This document shows, piece by piece, positions 1 through 9,422 of a stretch of DNA of 59,660 nt (within the stretch, counting starts at the first letter, position 1; each line of letters begins with the position of its first letter). The position numbers and the translations under genes were made by a program. Source of the DNA: Planctomycetota bacterium (GTDB taxonomy: Bacteria; Planctomycetota; UBA8742; UBA2392); contig JADZFR010000042.1 of NCBI GenBank assembly GCA_020849795.1, positions 1 to 59,660 of the forward strand, read 5' to 3'. The notes under the pieces are model-generated. The model was not told the DNA's origin and did not search any database. It was given only the letters and a program-made list of their open reading frames with translations.

Positions 1-106
<106 letters not shown>

Positions 107-158
107 CTCAATTCCGGGAAATCTTTTGGAAGGTCGCGCAAGGTTGCAATCGGTGCAT

Positions 159-2102
159 CTATACCGAGGCTTCGACGCGTTTGCGGATGTCTTCTACGTC
201 GGGGTCGGGGATCGCTTCGATCAGGCGCTTGGTGTAGGCGTGCTGCGGGTTGCGATAGATTTCGTCGCTCGAGGCGTACTCGACTATGTGGCCGCCGCGT
301 TCAAAGTCGGCTTCGCGTACGCCTTCGCGCTTGCCCTCATTCCACAGCTCTTTCAGCGTCGCGCCCGGACACATCACGGCGATTTCGTCGGCGATGAACT
401 TCACCACGCTCAAATGGTGCGAGATAAAGATGTAGGTCAAGCCGAACTCGTCCTGCAAATCCAGCAGCAGGTTCAACACGCCGGCCTGCACACTCACGTC
501 CAGCGCGCTGACCGATTCGTCGCACACGATGAACTCAGGCTCAACCGCCAGCGTGCGCGCGATGCCAATGCGCTGGCGCTGGCCACCGCTGAACTCGTGC
601 GGATAGCGGCGCAGGAAGTCGGGCGACATGTCCACCTTCTCAAGCAGCCACGCCGCGCGTTCTTCGCGGCTCTTGCGGCTTCCCTGCAAACCATGGACCA
701 TCATTGGCTCCATGATCGCGGCGCCGATGGTCATGCGCGGATTGAGGCTGCTGAACGGGTCCTGGAAAATGATCTGCATCTTGCGCCGAATGCCGCGCAG
801 TTCCGCGGCCGGCATGCCCGTGACTTCGCGGTCGCCGTAGAACACACGGCCCTCGGTCGGCTCGACCAGCCGCAGCACGGTGCGTCCAAGCGTGGTCTTG
901 CCGCAGCCGGATTCGCCCACCAAGCCGATGGTGCGGCCCTTCTTGACGGTCAGTGTCACGTCGTCGACGGCTTTGACGTAGCCGACGGTGCGGCGGAACA
1001 CGCCCTTCTTGATCGGGAAGTAGGTCTTGAGGCCTTCAATGCGCAACAGCGGCGAGTCGTAGCCCGGAAAGTCTTCGCGGCGTTTCTCGGGGCGCTTCTT
1101 GCCGGGGATTTCCAGGTTGGGGTCCGTCGGGTCAAGGCTGATGCCGCGCTTTTCGGCTTCGACAAAGTCCTCGACCGTCGGCAGACGCTCGGCCTTAGTG
1201 GTCAGGCGCGGGCGGCAGGCCAGCAAGCCCTTGGTGTACGGGTGGTGCGGGTTGGCGAAGATGTCCAGCACGCGGCCGTACTCGACGATTTTGCCGCGGT
1301 ACATCACCGCCACCTTGTCGGTCACCTCGGCCACGACGCCAAGGTCGTGGGTAATGAACAGCACAGCCATTCTGCGCTCGTGCTGCAGTTTCTTGATCAG
1401 GCGCAGAATCTGGGCCTGGATGGTCACGTCCAGCGCGGTCGTGGGTTCGTCGCAGATCAGCATGCGCGGGTTGCAGGCCAGCGCCATCGCGATCATGACG
1501 CGTTGCTTCATGCCGCCGGACAACTCAAACGGGTACTGCTTGACGCGGGTGGCGGGGTCCGGAATGCCGACCTCAGTAAACAACTCGACGGTGCGCGCCC
1601 AGGCCTCAGACTTGGTCATGCCAAGGTGCAGCGTAAGCGCCTCGACCACCTGAGAGCCGCACGTGAACACCGGGTTCAGGCTGGTCATCGGCTCTTGAAA
1701 GATCATGGCGATGTCGCCGCCGCGAATCTTGCGCAGCTCAGGCTCGGGCATCTGCGTCAGGTCGACGTCCTGGCCGGCCTCGTTGCGCCACAGAATCATG
1801 CCACCCTCGATGCGACCGGCTGCACTTGGCAGCAGCTTGAGCATCGAGTACGCGGTCATGGATTTGCCGCTGCCGGACTCGCCTACCACGCCAAGGGTTT
1901 CGCCTTCGCCGATGCGCAGGCTGATGTCGTCGATGGCTTTGACGACGCCGTCGTCGGTGTGGAAGTACGTGCGCAGGTTGGCGATTTCGAGCAGCGGGTG
2001 CGCGATGATCTCGTCCTTGACGGAATCGTGAATGACCTGGAGGTCCATGGCGCGAACGCCGATGGTCTCTTTGGGTGGCAGGTGCATGTGTGTTTCGCTC
2101 AC
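159..2102 (-). CDS. Fused OppD-OppF-type ABC transporter ATPase
   Basis: This 647-residue protein has two complete ABC ATPase domains in tandem, like GsiA or YejF, which power uptake of peptides or similar solutes. Domain 1 shows Walker A VGESGSGK (about 73-80), signature LSGGMKQ (about 194-200) and Walker B LICDEP. Domain 2 shows VGESGCGK, signature FSGGQRQR and Walker B VCDES, where DES replaces the usual DEP. Each half ends with the HPYTKGL or HAYTKRL element typical of the Opp/Dpp family, whose C-terminal region binds the permease side. The start is taken as GTG at 2102, with GGAG six bases upstream; ATG at 2087 is an alternative. No permease or binding-protein gene lies in the window, but the gene sits at its left end, so partners may be just outside. 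Substrate cannot be inferred. Confidence 0.93.
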   Translation of the reverse strand: MSETHMHLPPKETIGVRAMDLQVIHDSVKDEIIAHPLLEIANLRTYFHTDDGVVKAIDDISLRIGEGETLGVVGESGSGKSMTAYSMLKLLPSAAGRIEGGMILWRNEAGQDVDLTQMPEPELRKIRGGDIAMIFQEPMTSLNPVFTCGSQVVEALTLHLGMTKSEAWARTVELFTEVGIPDPATRVKQYPFELSGGMKQRVMIAMALACNPRMLICDEPTTALDVTIQAQILRLIKKLQHERRMAVLFITHDLGVVAEVTDKVAVMYRGKIVEYGRVLDIFANPHHPYTKGLLACRPRLTTKAERLPTVEDFVEAEKRGISLDPTDPNLEIPGKKRPEKRREDFPGYDSPLLRIEGLKTYFPIKKGVFRRTVGYVKAVDDVTLTVKKGRTIGLVGESGCGKTTLGRTVLRLVEPTEGRVFYGDREVTGMPAAELRGIRRKMQIIFQDPFSSLNPRMTIGAAIMEPMMVHGLQGSRKSREERAAWLLEKVDMSPDFLRRYPHEFSGGQRQRIGIARTLAVEPEFIVCDESVSALDVSVQAGVLNLLLDLQDEFGLTYIFISHHLSVVKFIADEIAVMCPGATLKELWNEGKREGVREADFERGGHIVEYASSDEIYRNPQHAYTKRLIEAIPDPDVEDIRKRVEASV

Positions 2103-2284
2103 CGCTGGCTCCGTGTTGGACTGCGGACTCTAGTCTGGCATGGTTCGGCGCGTCAAGCATCCGTGAAATGTGTTTGATCTACGGATACGAACGAGGGCGG
2201 CCATGCCGGAGAAAAGTCGGCCCGGCCGGAAACTTCGCCTCGTTGACAGTGGGGGAGGCGCTGTTACCTTTCCGGTCCAATCGC

Positions 2285-2371
2285 GCGCAGGTGGCGGAAT
2301 TGGCATACGCGCCAGACTAAGGATCTGGTTCCAGTAATGGATTGCGGGTTCAAGTCCCGCCCTGCGCACCA
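2285..2371 (+). tRNA. tRNA-Leu (anticodon AAG)
   Basis: An 87-nt class II tRNA folds cleanly. The acceptor GCGCAGG pairs with CCTGCGC, followed by A and an encoded CCA. The anticodon stem is CCAGA/TCTGG with loop CTAAGGA. There is a long variable arm (TCCA/TGGA) and a T-arm GCGGG-TTCAAGT-CCCGC. With U33 at 2318 the anticodon is 2319-2321, AAG, so it reads CUU and, if A34 is deaminated to inosine, CUC as well. The long variable arm and the anticodon both indicate leucine. Most bacteria use a GAG anticodon here, so A34 is notable. Confidence 0.93.
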
Positions 2372-2377
2372 GTTTCA

Positions 2378-2410
2378 CGGCCCCGGCCCAAACCGGGGCC
2401 GCGTTGTTTT
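2378..2410 (+). terminator. Rho-independent terminator after tRNA-Leu
   Basis: A nine-base-pair stem CGGCCCCGG (2378-2386) and CCGGGGCCG (2393-2401) closes a six-base loop and runs into GCGTTGTTTT. It begins seven bases after the tRNA CCA, so it most likely ends the tRNA transcript. Confidence 0.8.
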
Positions 2411-2548
2411 CGGAAGTCACCGGGCGTTCAGTCCAGCAGCATGCGCAGCAGCCCGTACCCGCGCGCGATGCGTTCGCCGCACAGCTTTTCGGCTTTGTCG
2501 CGCAGTGCCCGGTGGCGGCGATTGCGCGCTGTCTGTGGGCCCTTGTGG

Positions 2549-4519
2549 CTACGTTGCTTCCGGGTCGTCCTGTTTCTTGCGGCGCGTGGCTTTCCACCAG
2601 CCGGTAGCTTCTTTGATCACGGCGCGGAAGTTGCGAATCAGGCCACGCTTGCGCATCCTGAGCTCGATCAGCTCCAGCAGTTTGCGCGTAGGGTCATCGC
2701 CGGGCATCAGCAAGTCGGCCCGTTGCGCGTACTTCATGGCCTCGTCGACCTCATCGTTCTCGAGCAAGGCTGCCGCGTAGTTGGTCAATAGTGTCGGGTC
2801 TTCCGGCGCAGCTTCCATGGCACGCTTGGCGCATTCAAGCACTTTGGCGGGCTGGTTCAGGCGGCTGTAGATGCCCGTAAGTTCTTTATCAATGCCGGGC
2901 AGCGGGTTGCGTGCGCGCAGGCCCTCCAGCACGTCGCGGGCTTGTTCCCACTTTTCCTGGCGGCGCAGGACGATGCCGAGAAACATCTGCGCCTCGTAGA
3001 AGTCTTCAAACTGGTTCAGCAACTGGCGCAAGCCGACTTCGGCCTCGAGCGCGTCGCCTTCCAGCGCGTCGCCGGCGAGCTTGCGGAAGCGAGTCTCGGC
3101 GTCCGGGTGTTCGGCAAAGCGGCGCTGGCGCTTGACCAGGTCATCCATCTCGCCGACACCGACGCACAGCTCAGCCTTCTCCAGCGCAGCCAGCGCCCGC
3201 TTGTGGCGCCCCGCCGAGTTGAGCGCGCTCGCATGCAGCACGTGCGCGATCGCGTCGCCCGGGTAATCGTCGGCGTAGCGTTCGGCTGCCACCAATGCCT
3301 GCTCGGGGCGACTGTTGACTACAAAAAACTCTGCAGTGTCGGCAAAAACTTCGCGCGGCAGCCCCGGCAACTTCACGAGCGCGCTGTAGTGCTCGGTCGC
3401 TTTCTCAATGTCACCGCGTGCCCGAAAGTAACGCGCCAGGTGCAATCGCGCCGAGATGCTGTGCGGCTCAAGCTCTAGGGCACGGCGCCACAGCCGTTCG
3501 GCGACGACCAGCTCGCCCAAGCCGGCGCTGCTGGCGGCGCTTTCGACAATCGCCTCAACCTTCAGGCTGTCAGCGTCCATCGCCAGTCGCAGCACGCGTT
3601 GCGCCTCAAGGTGACGCTCGGCCATGTTGAACGCCTTGCCGGCCAGCAGGGCCGCCTGCTGCCTGTCAGCTTTGGCGGGCGCTTCATAGCGTCCCTGGAT
3701 CAACTGGCAGAAGGCCTTGGCCGCCTGGCTGGGGTCGCCGGCTGCCAACATCAACTGGCCGCGCACGCGGTGGCTCTTCCAGTCAGGGCCGACCTTTCGC
3801 ATCACTTTCTCAAGGGCGCCCGCAGCGTCTTTTGCTTCGAACCCGCGCTCGAGAACGAGCACCTGGCACAACTCGCCAAGCCGGTCGCGCACGGCCTGGC
3901 AAGCGGGGTCAAGGTTGGCAGCCTGCAGGGCGGGCTCGTACAGGCCGCTGGCATCGCGCGGCACGGCACCGACTTCGGCGGCGAGTGTCAGCGCCCGCGT
4001 GACCAGCAGGTTCAGCCAGACCTGAAAGTGCCGGGTTCCGGGGTCATAGTCAGACGACGCGTTCAGGCCAAGCGCACCGGCGATTTCCTTGAACAGGCGG
4101 GGCACCTCGTCGCGAAACGTGCCCTGGGTCGCTTCGGCGACAAGGCGCCCGCGTGAGAATGCACCGCCAATGTCGGTGACAGTCACGATCAACTTGATAC
4201 CGCGGTCGAAGCTGCCGCTGTCAAACAACGGCTCAACGACACCGCTGATCGCGATGTTGAATTCGCCGCTGACATTTTCGCCTTCGCGGGCCAGCCCGGT
4301 CACGAACTCGGTGACAGTCTCGGCCGACAACTCGTCGGCAAAGCTGACGAGTTTCCGCCACGCGCCGTCTTCATCGGTTTGGGCGCTGGTCAGGACCAGC
4401 GGGTCGGCGCCGCGCGCTTTCAGCCAGTCCGAGAGTTCCAGTGTCACACCGCGCGCGATGTGCGCTGCATGGTCTTCCGCCAGGCGGGTTGAAAACGGGA
4501 TCAGCGCAACGCTGGTCAT
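2549..4519 (-). CDS. Tetratricopeptide-repeat protein, function unknown
   Basis: This 656-residue protein has no signal peptide or membrane segment. The first 150 or so residues form an alpha/beta domain (for example SGEFNIAISGVVEP and IKLIVTVTDIGG) reminiscent of domains that assemble a numeric or surface-property response. The rest, from about residue 200, is a series of degenerate 34-residue helical repeats. Typical TPR text includes WRRALELEPHSISARLHLAR and AMEAAPEDPTLLTNYAAALL. TPRs mediate protein contacts, and no enzymatic motif is visible. It is the last gene of the minus-strand run that starts with holB, 51 bases after hemL. The ATG at 4519 is the only good start, though its ribosome-binding site is weak. 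Specific function is not assignable. Confidence 0.85.
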   Translation of the reverse strand: MTSVALIPFSTRLAEDHAAHIARGVTLELSDWLKARGADPLVLTSAQTDEDGAWRKLVSFADELSAETVTEFVTGLAREGENVSGEFNIAISGVVEPLFDSGSFDRGIKLIVTVTDIGGAFSRGRLVAEATQGTFRDEVPRLFKEIAGALGLNASSDYDPGTRHFQVWLNLLVTRALTLAAEVGAVPRDASGLYEPALQAANLDPACQAVRDRLGELCQVLVLERGFEAKDAAGALEKVMRKVGPDWKSHRVRGQLMLAAGDPSQAAKAFCQLIQGRYEAPAKADRQQAALLAGKAFNMAERHLEAQRVLRLAMDADSLKVEAIVESAASSAGLGELVVAERLWRRALELEPHSISARLHLARYFRARGDIEKATEHYSALVKLPGLPREVFADTAEFFVVNSRPEQALVAAERYADDYPGDAIAHVLHASALNSAGRHKRALAALEKAELCVGVGEMDDLVKRQRRFAEHPDAETRFRKLAGDALEGDALEAEVGLRQLLNQFEDFYEAQMFLGIVLRRQEKWEQARDVLEGLRARNPLPGIDKELTGIYSRLNQPAKVLECAKRAMEAAPEDPTLLTNYAAALLENDEVDEAMKYAQRADLLMPGDDPTRKLLELIELRMRKRGLIRNFRAVIKEATGWWKATRRKKQDDPEAT

Positions 4520-4570
4520 GGCCCCATGCTAACTGACGCCCGTGGTTTCGGCTTGGGGAATGTGAGGATG

Positions 4571-5851
4571 TTACAGTTCGGCAAAGGCGCGTTCGGCTGC
4601 GTCGACGGTGGCGTCGATGTCCTTGAACGTGTGGGCATTGCTTACGAACCATGCCTCGAACTGGCTGGGCGGCAGATAGTGGCCCTGTTCGCGCATGATT
4701 TTGTGGAACAGCGCAAAGCGCTTGGTGTCGCTGCGTTTGGCATCTTCAAGGTTGCGTACGGGGCCGTCCTGGAAAAACAGCGTCAGCATGCTGCCGCAGC
4801 GCGCCAGGTACACCGGCACACCGCAGCGTGCCGCCCCGGTGCGCAGGCCGTGTTCAAGGCGCGCCGACAGCACTTCCAGGCGGCGGTAAATGCCCGGGTT
4901 GTTGCGTAACTGTGTCAGGGCAGCAATGCCTGCAGACACCGCGACCGGGTTGCCGCTGAGTGTGCCGGCCTGATACACCGGGCCATCCGGGGCCAGCGCC
5001 GACATGATGTCGGCACGGCCTCCAAACGCCGCGAGCGGCATGCCACCGCCGATCACCTTGCCCAGAACGGTAAGGTCAGGCTTCTGTTCCAGCAGGCGTT
5101 GCGCGCCGCCCCATGCCACGCGAAATCCCGTCATCACTTCGTCCATGATCAAGACGGCGCCGGCTTCGTTCGTGATGGCCGCAACACTATCGAGATAGCC
5201 GCGCACCGGCAGAATCACGCCCATGTTGCCGGCCACCGGCTCAATGATCGTCGCGGCGATGCGGTCGCCATATTTCTGAAACGCGTGCTCGACTGCGCCG
5301 ACATCGTTGTAGGGCAGCACAATCGTTTCCTGCGCGACAGCATCGCTGACGCCCTTGCTGTCAGGATTGCCCAGCGTCAACGCGCCGCTGCCCGCGGCCA
5401 CCAGCAGGCTGTCGACGTGGCCGTGGTAGCAGCCGGCAAACTTGACCACCAGGCTGCGCCCGGTAAAGCCGCGCGCCAGGCGCAGCGCGCTCATGGTGGC
5501 TTCTGTGCCGCTGTTGGTCAGGCGCACGCGGTCAACGCCGGGCAGCGCTTCGACGATCAGGCGCGCCAGAACCGTTTCGCTGACCGTAGGCGCGCCAAAG
5601 CTGGTACTGGACCTGGCAGCGCGCGTGATGGCCGTGATCACGGGCTCGCTGGCATGGCCCAGGATGTGCGGGCCCCACGAGCCGACGTAGTCGATGTACT
5701 CGTGGCCCTCAATGTCGGTGACCTTGCTGCCGTAGCCCGACGCGAAAAACAGCGGCGTGTCACCGACGGCGCGAAACGCGCGCACCGGGCTGTTTACGCC
5801 GCCCGCGATGTACTTGCGCGCTTCTTCGAAGGCCTCAAGGTTGCTGGCCAT
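4571..5851 (-). CDS. hemL: Glutamate-1-semialdehyde 2,1-aminomutase
   Basis: HemL is a PLP enzyme that converts glutamate-1-semialdehyde to 5-aminolevulinate in the C5 route to haem and other tetrapyrroles. The 426-residue length is normal for the family. The family opening (EEARKYIAGGVNSPVRAF), the NSGTEATMSALRLAR segment, the PLP-contacting IMDEVMTGFR and the PLP lysine in TVLGKVIGGGMP (about K265) are all present. It starts 17 bases downstream of the rhomboid gene stop and is followed at 51 bases by the TPR gene, so it is probably co-transcribed. The haem pathway may be touched again by the HemJ-like protein at 25.1-25.8 kb. Confidence 0.97.
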   Translation of the reverse strand: MASNLEAFEEARKYIAGGVNSPVRAFRAVGDTPLFFASGYGSKVTDIEGHEYIDYVGSWGPHILGHASEPVITAITRAARSSTSFGAPTVSETVLARLIVEALPGVDRVRLTNSGTEATMSALRLARGFTGRSLVVKFAGCYHGHVDSLLVAAGSGALTLGNPDSKGVSDAVAQETIVLPYNDVGAVEHAFQKYGDRIAATIIEPVAGNMGVILPVRGYLDSVAAITNEAGAVLIMDEVMTGFRVAWGGAQRLLEQKPDLTVLGKVIGGGMPLAAFGGRADIMSALAPDGPVYQAGTLSGNPVAVSAGIAALTQLRNNPGIYRRLEVLSARLEHGLRTGAARCGVPVYLARCGSMLTLFFQDGPVRNLEDAKRSDTKRFALFHKIMREQGHYLPPSQFEAWFVSNAHTFKDIDATVDAAERAFAEL

Positions 5852-5868
5852 GGGTCACCGCGCACGTT

Positions 5869-6855
5869 CTAGGGTGCGAATGAATCCGATTCAAGCGCTT
5901 CGGAGTCATCCTCAGGGTCGCGCACGAAGTTGAACCATGCGCCGGCGCTGTCGGGTTCGGTGATTCCGCGCGGGTGCGTCAGCGGCCAGCGCAGCACGGA
6001 AACCGGGTACTGCTTGGGCTGGGCTTGATGATAGCGGCGCCAGACCGTTAGGTGCACATACAGCAGTTGCGCGCCCTCTTTCGTGCGGCTTCGGCGGCCG
6101 GCTTGTGCCAGCAGTTCGTCGCCGCGTTCGAGTTCGCCACTTTCGTATGCACGTAGCGCACGCACCGAGTACCAGCTTGAGCGTGTGACCGGCACGCATG
6201 CGAACACGCACAAAAAGACGACGGCTGCGCCCGTCATGCCGACAGCGAGCGTGTGCCACAGGTCGAGCTTGCGGGCGTAGCGTTGCTCGAAGTAAAGGCC
6301 GAGCACGATACCCGGTACGAACCCGCCAAGGTGGCCCAGCAGGCTGACGCCGGGTCGAAAGCTCTGATACACACCCAGCGCAAGCCAGACCAGCAACATG
6401 CGCGCGTGGGGGATCTCCCAAAGGCCGCTGACCCGCCCGCCGGCCTTGACGAAGAAAAAGGCAAGCACGGCGCCGAACATGCCGTACACGGCGCCGGATG
6501 CGCCCACCACTGGCGTCATCGGGTCGTAGAACACCATCGTCAAGCCGGATGCGCCAAACAGCGACACGAAGTACACGATCAAGGTCGCGCGCCAGCCCTG
6601 CAGGCGTTCGAAGATCACGCCCAGCACCCACAGGCCGTACATGTTGAACGCGATGTGCATCATGTCTGCGTGCACAAACGCGGCGCCCAGCAGGCGCCAG
6701 TACTGGCCGTACTGGATGTCGATGCCGCGCGCCCACAGCAGACGCTCGAACAGGCCACCATTGGCGATGTCCAGCATGGCCACGGCGACACTGGCAATGA
6801 TCAGGCCCAACGTTGCGGGCGGCGTGTACTCGGTGTTGTAGCGTCGCAGCGCCAC
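5869..6855 (-). CDS. Rhomboid-family intramembrane serine protease
   Basis: Rhomboids cleave membrane-protein substrates within the bilayer. This 328-residue protein has about six hydrophobic segments in residues 10-230. The family features are the histidine/asparagine element HADMMHIAFNMYG (about 62-73), the serine nucleophile in GASGAVYGMFG (about S120) and the base histidine in GHLGGFVPG (about H175). A hydrophilic tail of about 90 residues follows the last helix and has no recognised domain. The GTG at 6855 lies three bases after the tsaD stop, indicating translational coupling. Substrates are unknown. Confidence 0.93.
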   Translation of the reverse strand: MALRRYNTEYTPPATLGLIIASVAVAMLDIANGGLFERLLWARGIDIQYGQYWRLLGAAFVHADMMHIAFNMYGLWVLGVIFERLQGWRATLIVYFVSLFGASGLTMVFYDPMTPVVGASGAVYGMFGAVLAFFFVKAGGRVSGLWEIPHARMLLVWLALGVYQSFRPGVSLLGHLGGFVPGIVLGLYFEQRYARKLDLWHTLAVGMTGAAVVFLCVFACVPVTRSSWYSVRALRAYESGELERGDELLAQAGRRSRTKEGAQLLYVHLTVWRRYHQAQPKQYPVSVLRWPLTHPRGITEPDSAGAWFNFVRDPEDDSEALESDSFAP

Positions 6856-6858
6856 CGG

Positions 6859-7971
6859 TCAGGCCTTTTCCGCAACCAGGCGCTTTTCGTCCTTGTTGGG
6901 CAGTACGTCGACGTCCATGCTTGCGGTCTGGCCTGACAGCAGCTTGTGAAAGCCAAGGCCCGCCACCATCTCGGCGTTGTCGGTACACAGGTTGAGTGGC
7001 GCTGCGGCAAAGCGCGTGTTTTTCTGCGACTTGCAGGCGGCTGCCATCTTCTCTCGCAGCCTCTTGTTGGCTGCAACGCCGCCCGCCAGCACGACACTTT
7101 TGCAGCGCGACTTGCGCGTGGCTGCCAGCGTGGCGCGAATCAAGATGTCCACGGCGGCTTCTTGAAAGCTCGCGGCGATGTCGGCCAGCGGCAGGCGCAC
7201 CGACAGCGTGCGTGTTTCTGACTTCGGCACCGGTGTGGCCGGCGCCCGCGCCGAGATCATGCGGCCGGAGTTCTTCTCGGCTTCAAAAACGAAGCCGCGT
7301 TTGCGCAGGTCGTTCAGCACCGCGGTCTTGAGGCCGCTGAAGCTGAGCTGCAGGCCATCAGGGCCGCCTTCGCCGCGAGGAAACGGCACGGCGTCGCGGT
7401 CGCCGCCCAGGCTGGTCATCTGGATGGCCGGCCCGCCGGGATAGCCGATGCCGAGCAGCGCCGCGACCTTGTCGAAGCACTCGCCCGCGGCGTCATCCAG
7501 CGTGCGCGTGATCAACTTGTGTTCGGTCGGCCCGGTGCTGATAAAGATGTCGGTGTGGCCGCCGCTGACCACGACACTGACGTGCGGATACGACAGGTCC
7601 TTTTCGGCCATATGCACGGCATAGATATGCGCCTCAATATGATCGACCGCAATCAGTGGTTTGCCCAGCGACCAGGCAAGCGCCTTGGCGGCACTCAGGC
7701 CGACGTACAGGCTGCCGACGAGGCCCGGCTGGTTGGTGGCGGCAATCGCGTCAATGTCGCGCAGCTCGACGCCGGCCTCTTTGCGTACTTTGTCGAGCAA
7801 CGGCAGCAGCGTCTCAAGATGCACGCGGCAGGCAACCTCGGGCACGATGCCGCCGTACTGGGCGTGCATCTTTTCCTGGCTGGAGCGAGCACCGGCACGA
7901 ATCTTCCATCCGTCCTCGACCAGCGCGACGGCGGTGTCATCACAGGAAGTTTCAATGCCAAGAATGAGCAT
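6859..7971 (-). CDS. tsaD: tRNA threonylcarbamoyladenosine synthase subunit TsaD
   Basis: TsaD transfers the threonylcarbamoyl group to A37 of ANN-decoding tRNAs together with TsaB and TsaE. The 370-residue protein opens with the family signature MLILGIETSCDDTAVA. It carries the metal-binding HIEAH pair (H111 and H115) and the nucleotide-binding segments DDAAGECFDKVA and LGIGYPGGP. The reading frame continues upstream to 8043, but ATG at 7971 matches the conserved N-terminus exactly and is preferred. It lies between ugd (79-base gap) and the rhomboid gene (3-base gap). A stretch near residues 215-235 is longer than in short homologues. No tsaB or tsaE is in the window. Confidence 0.97.
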   Translation of the reverse strand: MLILGIETSCDDTAVALVEDGWKIRAGARSSQEKMHAQYGGIVPEVACRVHLETLLPLLDKVRKEAGVELRDIDAIAATNQPGLVGSLYVGLSAAKALAWSLGKPLIAVDHIEAHIYAVHMAEKDLSYPHVSVVVSGGHTDIFISTGPTEHKLITRTLDDAAGECFDKVAALLGIGYPGGPAIQMTSLGGDRDAVPFPRGEGGPDGLQLSFSGLKTAVLNDLRKRGFVFEAEKNSGRMISARAPATPVPKSETRTLSVRLPLADIAASFQEAAVDILIRATLAATRKSRCKSVVLAGGVAANKRLREKMAAACKSQKNTRFAAAPLNLCTDNAEMVAGLGFHKLLSGQTASMDVDVLPNKDEKRLVAEKA

Positions 7972-8050
7972 GCTCAGCGTTCCGTGTCGGGCCGCAATTC
8001 CGGGGCGCAGGATACACGCAACCAGGCGTCGCGGACACCGCACGACATGG

Positions 8051-9361
8051 TTACTCGCGCGGTTTGACCGGTTCTTTGCCGATGCCGAACAGGGTCATGC
8101 CAAGTTCCGACGCGCGCTTGCGGTCGATGCAGTTGCGACCGTCAAAGATCATCGGCACGCGCAACGTCGCCTTGACCTTGGCAAGGTCGGCCTGCTTGTA
8201 CTGGGGCCATTCGGTCGCCACGATCAACGCGTCCGCGCCGTTGCAGGCATCAATCGGGTCACTTGCGTAGTACACGTCGGGGTGGACCTTGCGGGTGTTG
8301 GGCATCGCGACCGGGTCGTGCACGCGCAGCCGGGCGCCCGCCGCCTTGAGTTTGTCGATCAGGCGCAGCGCCGGCGCCTCGCGCAGGTCGTCTGTGTTGG
8401 GCTTGAATGCAAGGCCCCACACGGCAAGTGTCTTGTCGTTCAGCACCCAGAGCTCGCGTTCAATCATGTTGTAGAAGCGCTCAAGCTGGCCTTTGTTGGT
8501 GTCGCTGATCAGGCGGATCATGGGAGCGTCAACGCCAATTTCTTCGCTGATGTGTGCCAGCGCGTCCACATCTTTGGGAAAGCAGCTGCCGCCATAGCCG
8601 ATGCCCGCGCCGAAGAAGTGCTTGCCGATGCGATGGTCAAGGCCCATGCCGTTGACGACTTCGTCAACATCGGCGCCGCTGGCTTCGCACAGCCGTGCCA
8701 GCCAGTTGGCGTAGGTGATCTTTAGTGCAAGAAAGCTGTTGCTGGCGTGCTTGATCAGTTCGGCGCTGCCGACGCTGGTCACGACGATGGGGCAGTCAAA
8801 TCCCTTGTACACTTCGCGCAGCAGGGATTCGGCCTTGGCAGAGTCCACGCCAATCACCACGCGGTCGGGCTTGAGCGTGTCTTCGATGGCGCTGCCCTCG
8901 CGCAGGAACTCGGGATTGCTTGCGACGTCGAAGTTCACGTCGCCCTTGATGTAGCGGCTCATCGTGCGCTTGATGCGCTCACCGGTCTTGATCGGGACGG
9001 TGCTCTTCTCGATGACCAGCCGGTAGTCTTTCAGGTTTTCGGCGATCGTGCGCGCGACCTTTTCGACAAAGCTCATGTCGGCCTTGCCACGCTCGGTGCT
9101 AGGGGTGCCGACGCAGATGAAGATCGCCTGGCCGAAGTCCACGGCGTCCTCGGTGCGGTCAGAAAAGTGCAGGCGCTTCGAGGCCTGGTGCTTGGCCAGC
9201 AGTTCAGGCATGCCGGGCTCAAAGAACGGCGACTCGCTGCGCTTGAGTTTGGCAAGCTTGTCTTTGTCGTGGTCCACGCACAGTACTTCGTGGCCCTTTT
9301 CAGCGAAGCACACCCCGCTGACCAACCCGACGTGTCCCGAACCTACAATACTGATCTTCAT
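8051..9361 (-). CDS. ugd: UDP-glucose 6-dehydrogenase family protein
   Basis: This 436-residue enzyme belongs to the UDP-glucose/GDP-mannose dehydrogenase family, which oxidises a nucleotide sugar to its uronic acid with two NAD+. The N-terminal Rossmann motif is GSGHVG (about 7-12). The second conserved block is EKSTVPIKTG. The catalytic cysteine sits in GYGGSCFPKD (about C260), and the C-terminal UDP-binding domain includes WGLAFKPNTDDLREAPA, a close match to Ugd. The product, UDP-glucuronate, would feed surface polysaccharide or LPS synthesis. GGAGGG ends four bases before the ATG at 9361 and fixes that start over a longer frame from 9400. UDP-glucose is the most likely substrate. Confidence 0.93.
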   Translation of the reverse strand: MKISIVGSGHVGLVSGVCFAEKGHEVLCVDHDKDKLAKLKRSESPFFEPGMPELLAKHQASKRLHFSDRTEDAVDFGQAIFICVGTPSTERGKADMSFVEKVARTIAENLKDYRLVIEKSTVPIKTGERIKRTMSRYIKGDVNFDVASNPEFLREGSAIEDTLKPDRVVIGVDSAKAESLLREVYKGFDCPIVVTSVGSAELIKHASNSFLALKITYANWLARLCEASGADVDEVVNGMGLDHRIGKHFFGAGIGYGGSCFPKDVDALAHISEEIGVDAPMIRLISDTNKGQLERFYNMIERELWVLNDKTLAVWGLAFKPNTDDLREAPALRLIDKLKAAGARLRVHDPVAMPNTRKVHPDVYYASDPIDACNGADALIVATEWPQYKQADLAKVKATLRVPMIFDGRNCIDRKRASELGMTLFGIGKEPVKPRE

Positions 9362-9422
9362 GCATCCCTCCGGGGCGGGAGTTTGGGAAACGGCGGGCAC
9401 AAGCGCAAGCTGTCGCCCCGTG

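Noticed and set aside
126..2177. A 683-codon open frame on the plus strand opposite the OppDF gene
   Set aside because: It is antisense to a gene with complete ABC motifs, has no recognisable domain and arises from GC-rich codon bias.
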